This document shows positions 1-8,018 of a stretch of 45,914 nt of DNA, one piece after another; position 1 is the first letter of the stretch; each line of letters opens with the position of its first letter. Where the stretch lies: NCBI RefSeq assembly GCF_900115625.1, contig NZ_FOXD01000025.1:1-45914 (forward strand), read 5' to 3'. The translations under genes were made by a program, and so were the position numbers. Source of the stretch: Salibacterium halotolerans. Its GTDB lineage: Bacteria; Bacillota; Bacilli; Bacillales; Marinococcaceae. The notes beneath the pieces were generated by a model, which saw nothing but the letters and a program-made list of their open reading frames with translations, was not told the DNA's origin and did no database searches.

Positions 1-104
1 AAGTCTATCCCTCTACAATAGGAGATTTTTTTAGGCTTGTAAATGAAAAATAACCCATAAATGATACTATAAGGAAGTTGTTTGCAAGACTAGTGGTTTT
101 CCCT

Positions 105-174
105 ATCGATTCTCCGTTTTTCTGTATCGTTTCTCCGTTTTTCTCTATCGATTCGCGGAGCCATGCCATCATTG
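105..174 (+). repeat. Family 2 phased repeat, half array (4 sites)
   Basis: Four copies of a site with consensus ATCGATT start at 105 (ATCGATT), 126 (ATCGTTT), 147 (ATCGATT) and 168 (ATCATTG), exactly 21 bp apart. Pyrimidine-rich flanks (TTTTTCTSTATCGATTCTC) are shared with the arrays near 1451, 17898 and 31376. Only the half with even 21-bp steps is recognisable; the positions expected for the other half do not match. It lies just beyond the stop codon of the nuclease gene at 208. Bases 1-100 hold nothing else I can identify. Confidence 0.7.
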
Positions 175-207
175 ACGTAAAAAACTGCCGGAAATTCCGC
201 AGTTTGA

Positions 208-1284
208 TCAGGAAGATGAGTTATCTTTTATTGATCGAACGGTTTCTTCGTCTAACCCGGTCAGTAGGCAGACTTCTTCGATCTCCATTCCCTTTTTCAG
301 CATAATCTCTGCTACATCCTGATGACCCTGTTCACGCCCCTCTATGTGGCCCGATGCATGGCCTTCTGCACATCCCTCTGCACGTCCCTCTGCACGTCCC
401 TCTGCATGTCCCTCTGCACGTCCCGTTTCATGTCCCTTTTCATGACCTTGTTGATGACCCCTTTGGTGACCTTTCTTTTCAGCTTCTTCTTCAGCCTCCT
501 GCAAACGAAGTTCTGCTTCTTTTTCCCGGACAAGGTCGTCTTTGATTTGCATCCAGCGTCTTTCATACGCAATTCTATTCTTGATCTTGTCACTGAGGTA
601 TTCCCACTGTTCAAATGCGCCTTTCAGTGATTTGTCGCTCATTGCGATCTCCTCCAATTCATGATAAATGTCTTCGTATATCTGTTGATTGCGGCGGTCC
701 ACCATGCCGAGAAGCAGAAGCCATTTGGCAAGCAGGTGATGGGTGGTGTCCAATTTTCCTTTTCTCCAATGGATGATTAGGGTTGGTATTTCAATAAAGT
801 GCATTTCAAGGTGGTTGGTCAGTTGATGGAAATGGTGCCGGTTTTGTATGGCGTAGGAATGGTGAAAGTCGGGTGCTTTTTCTTCCGGGAGCGGGAAATT
901 CAGTATATTGATCATGATAACGGGCTGGAGCTTCCGATACGGCTCTCCCTGCCTGATGCGGGAACGATAGAGACCGGACCAATAATATAACGAGCGTTTG
1001 ACCATATCATACTCATTTGTGAACTGGATTTCAATATTAATATATTCCCCTTTTTCGGTCAGCGCTAAGATATCAAGTCTCGATTTTTTGTCTTCTTCCT
1101 GATCTCCGGCAAATTCGGTGTTTTCGAATGAAATGTCATGTATGGTCTCGTTTCCCTCCCGATTCAATACAGCATTCAGAAATTCAATGGTAAGATCTTT
1201 GTTCCGATCCACGCCGAAAAGCTGTTTAAATGCGTAATCAATCTTCAAATCCATGAGTTCGTCCGGACGCAGCCGCTTTAACAT
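208..1284 (-). CDS. Rpn family recombination-promoting nuclease / PD-(D/E)XK nuclease family putative transposase
   Basis: 358-residue protein. The N-terminal part matches the PD-(D/E)XK family annotated as Rpn or transposase_31: an opening DLKIDYAFKQLFG segment, then the core with D71 (RLDILAL) and E85/Q87 (NIEIQ), the usual D...ExQ metal-binding layout. Rpn proteins are DNA endonucleases that stimulate RecA-independent recombination; the active site looks intact. Residues about 270-322 are a low-complexity run of GH/GR/AEG tetrapeptides, followed by a short helical tail (EEVCLLTGLDEETV) that is also typical of the family. The gene stands alone, and the start codon has only a weak Shine-Dalgarno sequence (GAGGCG). 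Family 2 repeat arrays in the same orientation lie on both sides. The family call is firm; whether it moves DNA is unknown. Confidence 0.9.
   Translation of the reverse strand: MLKRLRPDELMDLKIDYAFKQLFGVDRNKDLTIEFLNAVLNREGNETIHDISFENTEFAGDQEEDKKSRLDILALTEKGEYINIEIQFTNEYDMVKRSLYYWSGLYRSRIRQGEPYRKLQPVIMINILNFPLPEEKAPDFHHSYAIQNRHHFHQLTNHLEMHFIEIPTLIIHWRKGKLDTTHHLLAKWLLLLGMVDRRNQQIYEDIYHELEEIAMSDKSLKGAFEQWEYLSDKIKNRIAYERRWMQIKDDLVREKEAELRLQEAEEEAEKKGHQRGHQQGHEKGHETGRAEGHAEGRAEGRAEGCAEGHASGHIEGREQGHQDVAEIMLKKGMEIEEVCLLTGLDEETVRSIKDNSSS
318..471 (-). repeat. 12-bp coding tandem repeat in the nuclease gene
   Basis: Inside the nuclease gene the sequence runs through near-identical 12-base units (for example CTGCACGTCCCT on the plus strand), each encoding a tetrapeptide of the form GRAE/GHAE. 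The most uniform part is at about 360-425. Such tracts change length by slippage without shifting the frame, so the length of this linker probably varies between strains. Confidence 0.75.
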
Positions 1285-1450
1285 TGTTCTTCGCCTCTAT
1301 TCTGTTGTAATAGACTTTCTTCATTCATTATAACATGGAAAAAGAACAATTGTTCGGTTTTAGAGAAAGAACTTTTGTTTCGGTTGCGGCGTTTTATCGA
1401 TTGATTTGGCGCAGGATTGAATTGTTTCTTCTTTATCTCGATTGATTTTC

Positions 1451-1613
1451 CTCATTTCAGTCTTTTTCTCTATCGATTCTACGTAAAATTCAATCGATTC
1501 TTCTTTTTCTCTATCAATTCTCTGCTCCTTTGCTGTTTTTCCTATCAATTCTCCGATTTTCTGCATCGATTCTCCCCATTTCCGCATCACAACCCGTGAA
1601 TTCCGCGTCACTC
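1451..1613 (+). repeat. Family 2 phased repeat array (8 sites, two of them weak)
   Basis: Sites resembling ATCGATT begin at 1451 (weak), 1472, 1493, 1513, 1544, 1565, 1586 and 1607 (weak). The steps are 21, 21, 20, 31, 21, 21, 21. The same order of steps recurs in the arrays at 31376 and, inverted, at 17898. Further decayed sites may continue toward 1396. The 21-bp unit equals seven codons, so the array is open in several frames, but nothing indicates translation. The array fills the gap between the nuclease start and the uxa terminator. Confidence 0.8.
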
Positions 1614-1616
1614 CAC

Positions 1617-1650
1617 TTAAAAAACCCCTGCTTCCAGAAGAAGCAGGGGG
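1617..1650 (-). terminator. Rho-independent terminator of the uxa operon
   Basis: A perfect 10-bp stem (CCCCTGCTTC at 1625-1634, GAAGCAGGGG at 1640-1649) with a 5-base loop is followed, on the minus strand, by six T residues. It lies directly after the uxaC stop codon. Confidence 0.9.
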
Positions 1651-1657
1651 CATCTCT

Positions 1658-2914
1658 TTATTTTCGATAGTCTTTCTCGAGGAAGTTCCAGAAGTTTTCG
1701 TGGAACATGGCGGCGATGTCTTTTTGGATGTCTTCTTTGGCGACGGGCCAGCCGGTGCTGCGGACGTCTTCGTATTTTTCGGTGAGGACGTCTTTGAGCA
1801 CGGTTTTGGTGTGGCGCCATTTGTAGACGACCTGTTCGAGCACGCGGGCGTCGGAGTGCTGCGGGATGAAGCTCGTGTTGAGGAGCTCGAGGCGCATGCG
1901 CGTGACTTCGTTCACGATGACAGGGTTATTCATAAACCACCAGCAGCCAAATATCATCAAATGCCGGAATTTACGCGCGAGGACGGCGAGTTCGTGCTGA
2001 TTTTCACGCGACAGCATCGTGACGAGAAATTTATTTTCCTGGTTTTCGGCGAGCAGGTTCTCAAGCGCCCGGATGTCAGCTTTTCCGACGAAGTCACCGG
2101 CGTCGATCAAATCCGGGTTGACCCGTTTTTTCACACCGATCATGAGCGCGAACGGAATGTTATGTTTTTTCGTAACGGGAAGAATGCAGTCGCGGATGAC
2201 GCGGCCGCGGTCGCTTTCTTCCGGGTAGGCGAAGCTCGGCGGCAGCGACACGGCCATGTAGAGCGGATTCATGATTTCGATCCAGTCTTCGAGGAATCGG
2301 TTCACTTCTTTGATCGTGCCCCCGTTCCAATCGTCCTGAACCTCGTATCCCCATTCCCTCAGCTTTTCTTTCGTGTTCTGAAAATCGTTTAAGAGCGGGT
2401 CGATGCGGAGTACCGCGTGAAAGGCGTCCTGCGGTCTGGTGCCCTCAAGCCAGATAGCACGTTCCTGTTCATCAAACGGATCATTTGTCATCACAATGTT
2501 GGAAACATTCGCCTGTTTCATGACGGCACCGACCTGGGCTTCTGCGGTGCGCCCGGCGAATTCGGCACGGTACGTATCCAGATTTTTCGTTTTCGGGTCA
2601 ATGCCCATTTCTTTCAGCGTCGTCAGCACGCCGCGGGCCGCTTCGCTGACAGGGGTGCGTTCGACGAACAGCTTCTGCCAGATGAGTTCGGCCTGTTCTT
2701 TTTCCTCCATCCGCCAGAAGAGAGCCGGGTCCATGTCGGTCCAGCGCATGACTTCGGCGACGAGATAGTGATAGGTGAGCAGTTCGTCGATGTCCCAGAG
2801 CAGAATATCACCGAAATTCGGGGAAAAAAGATGCGTATGAATGTCGGTAATTTCCTGATTTTCGATGGCCTCTTCCACTGTGTTACGGATTCCTTTTTCT
2901 GTTGTAAGAATCAT
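1658..2914 (-). CDS. uxaC: Uronate (glucuronate/galacturonate) isomerase
   Basis: 418-residue amidohydrolase-superfamily protein that interconverts D-galacturonate and D-tagaturonate (and glucuronate/fructuronate) in the cytoplasm. The N-terminal DIHTHLF supplies the metal-binding HxH, followed by the family signature FGDILLWDIDELLTYHYL. It is shorter than the E. coli-type enzyme of about 470 residues and resembles the divergent short class known from Bacillus halodurans (Bh0493). The start is fixed by AAAGGAGG seven bases upstream of the ATG, and it overlaps the uxaB stop codon by four bases (ATGA), which suggests translational coupling. It is last in the operon uxaA-uxaB-uxaC, just before the terminator. 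Confidence 0.9.
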   Translation of the reverse strand: MILTTEKGIRNTVEEAIENQEITDIHTHLFSPNFGDILLWDIDELLTYHYLVAEVMRWTDMDPALFWRMEEKEQAELIWQKLFVERTPVSEAARGVLTTLKEMGIDPKTKNLDTYRAEFAGRTAEAQVGAVMKQANVSNIVMTNDPFDEQERAIWLEGTRPQDAFHAVLRIDPLLNDFQNTKEKLREWGYEVQDDWNGGTIKEVNRFLEDWIEIMNPLYMAVSLPPSFAYPEESDRGRVIRDCILPVTKKHNIPFALMIGVKKRVNPDLIDAGDFVGKADIRALENLLAENQENKFLVTMLSRENQHELAVLARKFRHLMIFGCWWFMNNPVIVNEVTRMRLELLNTSFIPQHSDARVLEQVVYKWRHTKTVLKDVLTEKYEDVRSTGWPVAKEDIQKDIAAMFHENFWNFLEKDYRK

Positions 2915-4401
2915 TGAATCTCCTCCTTTGCGTCAATATGAAACTGCTGAAGCACCGAAACGGCACCGTTTTCAAGCAATGCATCGATATACTCACCAAC
3001 AAGCGGTGCATGGACGGAATCGTCCGTACACTCCTCCACGAGCGCGGCCGTAGAAAGTTCCTGCCTTTCGTGTCGGCGCCACAAGTCATACATTTTGTTT
3101 ACCTTTTCCTCGGAATCGCGCAGCAGCATATCCCGGCCGAGCGCATACCCCTGTACTTTCTCCTGTCCTTTTTCCTGCGGCTGATAATACACAAGCAGCG
3201 CCGCCAGCGCCAATGTGAAATACTGGTTTGCCGGATCACGGCTGTCCCATTTCTCCCATATCGGCTGCACACGGGTGCCGAATTTCTGCATCCCATTCTG
3301 GCCGAGGTCGGTGAGCATGTGCCGCTGGTACGGGTTGTCAAAACGTTCGAGCACATCCCGGGCAAACCGGTCTTTTTCCTCCTTGTCGTACGGCAGCACA
3401 GGCTTGATAGCGTGATCCATGGCACCCTCGACAAAGGCGCGGATATCCGGATTCTGCATTGCTTCGTAAACCGTGTCCACCCCGTATAGGAAAGCAGGCG
3501 CGAACATCATCGTATGCGGCGCGTTCAGGAGTCGGATTTTCAGTTCCGCGTAATCCTCAACCGGACCGAAGACGGCGTTCAGTCCGGCATCCTCGAGCGG
3601 CAGCACGCGGCGCGCCCGCTCCCCACCTTCAATGACAAACAGATGATACGGTTCCGCCACGGTGAGCAGGCGGTCCTCGTAACCGAGCTTTTCCTGATAT
3701 TCTTCGATACCCGCGGGATAGCCCGTCACAATTCGGTCCACAAGAGTCTGACAGAATTCATTGTGCTCTGTCACCCATTTCCGGAAGTCCCCGCTGAGCG
3801 ACCAGTCCTCGATTTTGCGCAGAACGATGTCTTTCAGCACGTCCCCGTTCCGCTCAACGAGTTCACACGGCAGCAGGACGAGTCCCTTATCCGGGTCCCC
3901 ATCAAACGCCGTGTACCGTTCATACAGAAGCTGCGTTGTTTTTCCCGGAAAAGAAAGCGGCGCCGCGTCCCGGTTCCAGTCTTCTTCCTGATACACGATT
4001 CCCGCTTCCGTCGTATTGGAAGTAAGGACTTCAAGCCCCGGCGCGCGTGCAACCGCCACCGCCTTCTCCCATTCCTCGTACGGATTGATGGAAGTGGAAA
4101 TAGCCGTCACGAGATCGGCGCGGTCGATGGTTCTGCCGTCGAGCCGTCCCCGGAGCTGCACGGTGTAGGCGTTATCCTGAGCGTGCAGGTCCGGAATCTT
4201 GCGGCCATGCGGGGTCGGCTGAAGGGCTGCCACACTACCGTTAAAGAGCCCCTGCCGGTTCATATGCTCGATCATCCAGTCCAAAAAGCCGCGCATAAAA
4301 TTTCCTTCGCCGATCTGCAGTACTTTGACCGGAAGATCCGCATTGTTCTTTAACTGATCCGGGTTGTTTTTTTTCAAATAATCATAGGATAACCGCTCCA
4401 T
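2911..4401 (-). CDS. uxaB: Tagaturonate reductase (altronate oxidoreductase)
   Basis: 496-residue member of the mannitol dehydrogenase family that reduces D-tagaturonate to D-altronate with NADH, the second step of galacturonate breakdown. The N-terminal VLQIGEGNFMRGFLDWMI is the dinucleotide-binding signature of UxaB. Further family landmarks are TSNTTEAGI and ELVERNGDVL. Length is normal for the family (about 480-500). It lies 12 bases after uxaA, has a good GGAGGG ribosome site, and its stop codon overlaps the uxaC start. Expression is expected to follow the operators upstream of uxaA. Confidence 0.93.
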   Translation of the reverse strand: MERLSYDYLKKNNPDQLKNNADLPVKVLQIGEGNFMRGFLDWMIEHMNRQGLFNGSVAALQPTPHGRKIPDLHAQDNAYTVQLRGRLDGRTIDRADLVTAISTSINPYEEWEKAVAVARAPGLEVLTSNTTEAGIVYQEEDWNRDAAPLSFPGKTTQLLYERYTAFDGDPDKGLVLLPCELVERNGDVLKDIVLRKIEDWSLSGDFRKWVTEHNEFCQTLVDRIVTGYPAGIEEYQEKLGYEDRLLTVAEPYHLFVIEGGERARRVLPLEDAGLNAVFGPVEDYAELKIRLLNAPHTMMFAPAFLYGVDTVYEAMQNPDIRAFVEGAMDHAIKPVLPYDKEEKDRFARDVLERFDNPYQRHMLTDLGQNGMQKFGTRVQPIWEKWDSRDPANQYFTLALAALLVYYQPQEKGQEKVQGYALGRDMLLRDSEEKVNKMYDLWRRHERQELSTAALVEECTDDSVHAPLVGEYIDALLENGAVSVLQQFHIDAKEEIQ

Positions 4402-4413
4402 GTTCGCCCTCCT

Positions 4414-5913
4414 TTACAAAATAACTCCGTCTTTGAAAATCGCGATCTCTTTGAAATTATATTTCTCATTCTGTGTCTGTTTCGTGCCGGACGCCCAGGC
4501 AATCATGTCATCCATGAACTCATCGGTCAGCGTCTCGAGCGGCTTGCCTTCGACAAATTCTCCGGCATTAAAGTCAATCCAGCGCTTCTTCTTCTCGGCA
4601 AGCGCCGTGTTGGTTGAAATTTTCACCGTCGGAACCGGTCCGCCGAACGGGGTGCCGCGTCCTGTGGTGAAAAGAATGATGTGGGCACCCGCTGCCGCCA
4701 GGTTGGTCACCGATACGAGATCGTTGCCGGGTCCCTGCAGCAGATTCAGCCCTTTCGTTGTTGCACGGCCGGCGTATTCGAGTACATCCACAACCGTCGC
4801 GCTGCCGCCTTTCTGCACGCAGCCGAGCGACTTCTCTTCGAGTGTCGTGATACCGCCGTCCTTATTGCCCGGCGATGGATTTTCATAGACGTTCTGGTCG
4901 TGGTCGAGAAAATACTGCTTAAAATTGTTGACGAGCTTGACCGTGTTATCAAACACCTCCTCGTTCTGCGCGCGGCTCATCAGCAGTTTCTCCGCGCCGA
5001 ACATTTCCGGTACTTCGGTAAGAATCGTCGTGCCGCCATGGGCAATCAATCGATTCGAAAACGAGCCCACGAGCGGATTCCCCGTAATGCCGGAAAGGCC
5101 GTCGGAGCCGCCGCATTTTAAGCCCACTTTCAATTCGGAGACCGGAACCGGTTCGCGCTTGAAGCTGTTGGCGTAAGCGGTGAGTTCTCCGATCAGTTCC
5201 ATTCCTTCTTCAATCTCATCATCCACGTCCTGCGCGCCGAGATACACCACTTTGCCGTTCGTTTTCTCCCCGATCATTTCCTGGAACGATTTGATGGTAT
5301 TATTTTCACAGCCGAGCCCCATGACGACGACACCGACCGCATTCGGGTGCAGAACGAGGCTCGAGAGGACGCGCTGTGTGTTCGTAAGGTCATCGCCGAG
5401 CTGTGAACAGCCGAAGGGGTGCGGAAAATGGAATACGCCGTCCACTTCATCACTGTCCTCAAGCTCTTTGGACGCCATATCGGCGAGCAGTTCCGCCGAT
5501 TTATTAATACAGCCGACCGTATTGATGATCCAGATTTCATTGCGGATGCCGACTTCCCCGTTCGGCCGGCGGTAGCCCTGAAACGTAAGCTCATCAACCG
5601 GGGCTTGGGCAGCCGGCTCCTCCCGCGGCTCATACGTGTAGTCGAGTTTCCCGCTTAAATTCGTCTTCGTGTTATGGGAATGCACCCATTCGCCTCTCTC
5701 GATGTCCCGTACCGCGTGACCAATCGGGTTGCCGTATTTGAGAATGTCCTCCCCTTCCTTAATCGGCTGAAGCGCCACCTTATGCCCTGCCGGAATGGAT
5801 TCAAGCGGTGTAATGCGGATGCCGCCGGATACGATTTCCTCTCCCCCGGCCGCTTCCTCAATCGCCACCGCCACGTTATCCCGTTCATGAATATGAATAA
5901 TCGGTTCTTTCAT
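4414..5913 (-). CDS. uxaA: Altronate dehydratase
   Basis: 499-residue iron-dependent dehydratase that converts D-altronate to 2-keto-3-deoxygluconate. The N-terminal SAF-like domain (residues 1 to about 95) is followed by the large UxaA domain with GYRRPNGEVGIRNEIWII, HPFGCSQLGDD and LKCGGSDGLSGITGNP, which carry the conserved cysteines of the family. Length is normal. It is the first gene of the uxa operon; GGAAGG precedes the ATG. No KDG kinase, aldolase or uronate transporter lies in the window, so the rest of the pathway must be encoded elsewhere. Confidence 0.94.
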   Translation of the reverse strand: MKEPIIHIHERDNVAVAIEEAAGGEEIVSGGIRITPLESIPAGHKVALQPIKEGEDILKYGNPIGHAVRDIERGEWVHSHNTKTNLSGKLDYTYEPREEPAAQAPVDELTFQGYRRPNGEVGIRNEIWIINTVGCINKSAELLADMASKELEDSDEVDGVFHFPHPFGCSQLGDDLTNTQRVLSSLVLHPNAVGVVVMGLGCENNTIKSFQEMIGEKTNGKVVYLGAQDVDDEIEEGMELIGELTAYANSFKREPVPVSELKVGLKCGGSDGLSGITGNPLVGSFSNRLIAHGGTTILTEVPEMFGAEKLLMSRAQNEEVFDNTVKLVNNFKQYFLDHDQNVYENPSPGNKDGGITTLEEKSLGCVQKGGSATVVDVLEYAGRATTKGLNLLQGPGNDLVSVTNLAAAGAHIILFTTGRGTPFGGPVPTVKISTNTALAEKKKRWIDFNAGEFVEGKPLETLTDEFMDDMIAWASGTKQTQNEKYNFKEIAIFKDGVIL

Positions 5914-6016
5914 GCGTATCCTTCCTTTCCTTTATCATACAATCAGTTACCTACTACACTCGGAAGCCACATGACAAAGTCACCCCAGAACGTGACCGTT
6001 ATCAGAACAGCCACCC

Positions 6017-6052
6017 AAACCGATAGATAAGTTCATCCCGATAAACCGATTT
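6017..6052. promoter_or_regulatory. Putative LacI-type operators upstream of uxaA
   Basis: The palindromic AAACCGATTT at 6043-6052 and a partial copy, AAACCGATAG at 6017-6026, lie 26 bp apart upstream of uxaA. The 16 bases at 6041-6056 match 7151-7166 in front of the regulator gene at 15 of 16 positions (ATAAAYCGATTTAGTA). The same site in front of both units points to control by the regulator encoded at 6117-7133. Confidence 0.65.
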
Positions 6053-6090
6053 AGTATTAAGCATTAATCCGTAACATTCCCCTTATCGTT

Positions 6091-6104
6091 TTAAAACGCT
6101 TTCA
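6091..6104. promoter_or_regulatory. cre-like CcpA site upstream of uxaA
   Basis: Read on the minus strand, TGAAAGCGTTTTAA matches the catabolite-responsive element consensus TGWNANCGNTNWCA except at one of the last positions. A cre is expected for a sugar-acid operon. It lies just after the regulator stop codon and about 180 bp before uxaA, so it could also act on read-through from the regulator. Confidence 0.5.
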
Positions 6105-6116
6105 AAACTGCATTTA

Positions 6117-7133
6117 TCATGTGCGGTTCACCGTTTCCCTTTTTAAAAATGTTGGAGAAAATCTATAAATGCCCGGTGTTTTCTCCCTTTCATTAATTTC
6201 ATCTAACAATAAGGAAGCGGCTTTGGCTCCTATAGTAAAGGCAGGTTGATCTATAGCTGTAATCGCCGGATTATACACACTGGCTAAAGGCATGTCGTCA
6301 ATACTCACGATGCTTAATTCGTCCGGAATGACTATTGCCTGCTCTTTACAAAATCTCAGTACTTCCACCAGGGTCAAATCATTACTTGTCACAAGTGCCG
6401 TTGGCTTTCGAGCAGTTTGGAACCTGGATTTCAAATAACCAACCATATCTGTTAATGGAGCGGAATAAATAAAGTCTTCATTCACAGAGAGACTATGCCT
6501 GTGCATCGATTTGCGAAAACCCGACAGCCTCTCCGTCCGGGGAGTCATGGTGCTCTTCATCGGCGGGAGTACAAACCCTATATCCTTATGACCGTATTCC
6601 ACAAAATGAGAGACAGCCATTTCCGCCGCTTGTTCATTATCTGTTAACACTGTGCTGACCTGCAGTTCGGGAATAATTCTGTCCACAAACACAAGCGGGA
6701 TCTCCTGATTCAATAATTCCCGGTACAGTTCGTTATTGTCACCGGCCGGAAAAATAATAAAACCATCAACCTGCTTTGCCTGCAGCATCTCTACGTATTT
6801 TTGTTCTTTGTTTACATCCTCATCTGTATTGCACACAATGACATGGATATTCTGCTCATTGCAGACATCTTCAATAGTACGGATTACCCGTGTTGAAAAT
6901 CCGTGAAGAATATTAGCAACGATAATACCTATAGTATATGTCTTTTTCTGTTTTAAGCTTTTTGCCAGAAAGTTCGGCGAGTACTCCAACTCCTTGATAC
7001 TTTCCCTTATTCTTTTTTTCGTTTCTTCCCCCATGTATTCAAACCGCTCGTTTAAATACTGGGATACCGTACTTTTTGAAATACCGGCATGATTTGCAAC
7101 ATCTGAGATCGTGGGCCTTCTTCCGTTTTTCAT
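6117..7133 (-). CDS. LacI/GalR family regulator, probable repressor of the uxa operon
   Basis: 338 residues: a LacI-type helix-turn-helix (TISDVANHAGISKSTVSQYLN, then RIRESIKELEYSPNFLAKSL as hinge) followed by a periplasmic-binding-protein-like effector domain (IGIIVANI to the C-terminus). A longer frame begins at a TTG at 7148, but AAGGGG lies six bases before the ATG at 7133, so 7133 is the better start. It is the role-equivalent of Bacillus ExuR by position and family; the effector (a uronate intermediate) is inferred. Two palindromic sites in its own leader suggest autoregulation. Codon use and base composition look like the neighbours. Confidence 0.88.
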   Translation of the reverse strand: MKNGRRPTISDVANHAGISKSTVSQYLNERFEYMGEETKKRIRESIKELEYSPNFLAKSLKQKKTYTIGIIVANILHGFSTRVIRTIEDVCNEQNIHVIVCNTDEDVNKEQKYVEMLQAKQVDGFIIFPAGDNNELYRELLNQEIPLVFVDRIIPELQVSTVLTDNEQAAEMAVSHFVEYGHKDIGFVLPPMKSTMTPRTERLSGFRKSMHRHSLSVNEDFIYSAPLTDMVGYLKSRFQTARKPTALVTSNDLTLVEVLRFCKEQAIVIPDELSIVSIDDMPLASVYNPAITAIDQPAFTIGAKAASLLLDEINEREKTPGIYRFSPTFLKRETVNRT

Positions 7134-7150
7134 TTGCTTCCCCTTCAATA

Positions 7151-7175
7151 ATAAATCGATTTAGTAAACCGGTTT
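7151..7175. promoter_or_regulatory. Tandem LacI-type operators in front of the regulator gene
   Basis: Two perfect 10-bp palindromes, AAATCGATTT (7153-7162) and AAACCGGTTT (7166-7175), lie 13 bp apart just upstream of the regulator start. They fit the pattern AAAYCGRTTT also found before uxaA. This suggests negative autoregulation. Confidence 0.65.
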
Positions 7176-7273
7176 TGTTGCGTTTGATTAAATTGTAAGC
7201 GATAACAATAGTAGAGTCAACGAGAATTTCTTATTTTCTTATTCCATGATTCAATCAAAAGTGATATTGTTCT

Positions 7274-7310
7274 GTTCATCAAAAATAAACAATGTTTATT
7301 TTTGATGAAC
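7274..7310. promoter_or_regulatory. 37-bp perfect palindrome upstream of the XRE regulator gene
   Basis: Two 18-base arms (7274-7291 and 7293-7310) are exact reverse complements around one central base. The inner core is AAATAAACAATGTTTATTT. It ends 65 bp before the XRE gene start and is a strong candidate operator for that regulator. A cruciform or RNA hairpin role cannot be excluded. Confidence 0.7.
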
Positions 7311-7375
7311 AAGATAGAGCCCTAGTCTGTTTTAATTCTTTTCTACTATGTAAAATAACAGCAGGTGATACAGCA

Positions 7376-8005
7376 ATGGAAAAACGAACATTGGGCAATT
7401 ATGTCAGAGATCTCCGGCTGCGGAACAATTTTTCCTTACGCGATCTTGCTAATGAAACAGATATCAGCTATTCTTACATTCATGCTATCGAAAGTGACCG
7501 GGTGACGCCTTCCCGCGAAATAGCAGCGTCTCTTGCCAATGGGTTGAAGGGAGCCCTCCCGGATGAAATGCTGCGGCTTGGCGGTTACCTGCCCGCCCAG
7601 CGGACGGTGGATCTAGCCGATGCCATTGATATGGAGCTCTTCGCTTTGAGGCTGGAGGAGCTTATGAGCGGCAATGACTGGAAGGTGGAAGCGCTGGCAG
7701 TGCGGACCAACATAAATAAAAATGAGCTGCATGGGTGGCTTCATCCCGGAATCTATCAGACTTCCTCATCCCAATCACCGGACATCATCAGCCTTTATAA
7801 ACTGGCGGCGTTGTTTCATGTGACCCCTGATTATCTTGCCGGCGCCGTTCATGATCCAAATGTATTCGAACCTTCCTTCCCGCGCCCCAAAAACCTCAGG
7901 GATCTGCTGAACGGTGAAGCCCTCGTTCTGGACAACATCCCTCTGGATGAAGCGGACAAAGAGAGAATCATAGCTATCCTTTATGCCGCGTTCGATTCTA
8001 AGTAA
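7376..8005 (+). CDS. XRE family transcriptional regulator
   Basis: 209 residues from the ATG at 7376. The frame is open back to 7292, but AGGTGAT lies eight bases before 7376 and the helix-turn-helix begins right after this start. Residues about 5-60 form the XRE-type HTH (LGNYVRDLRLRNNFSLRDLANETDISYSYIHAIESDR). The rest, including a second region with SPDIISLYKLAALFHVTPDYL, resembles another helical XRE-like unit, so the protein may carry two DNA-binding-type domains. No enzymatic domain is visible. It is convergent with the unknown gene at 8019-8471. Target unknown; the upstream palindrome suggests autoregulation. Confidence 0.8.
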   Translation: MEKRTLGNYVRDLRLRNNFSLRDLANETDISYSYIHAIESDRVTPSREIAASLANGLKGALPDEMLRLGGYLPAQRTVDLADAIDMELFALRLEELMSGNDWKVEALAVRTNINKNELHGWLHPGIYQTSSSQSPDIISLYKLAALFHVTPDYLAGAVHDPNVFEPSFPRPKNLRDLLNGEALVLDNIPLDEADKERIIAILYAAFDSK

Positions 8006-8018
8006 CAGGGATCTTCCC

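Noticed and set aside
1360-1653. 97-codon minus-strand frame rich in ESIEKK/INRDKEE heptads, and similar frames at 17870-18290 and 31250-31650
   Set aside because: The 21-bp repeat unit is seven codons and free of stops, so several frames are open by default. No ribosome-binding site, no conserved start, and the arrays occur in both orientations.
1700-2392. Long plus-strand frames opposite uxaC, uxaB, uxaA and other genes
   Set aside because: They are antisense shadows of well-supported genes in GC-rich codon contexts, without ribosome sites or family matches.
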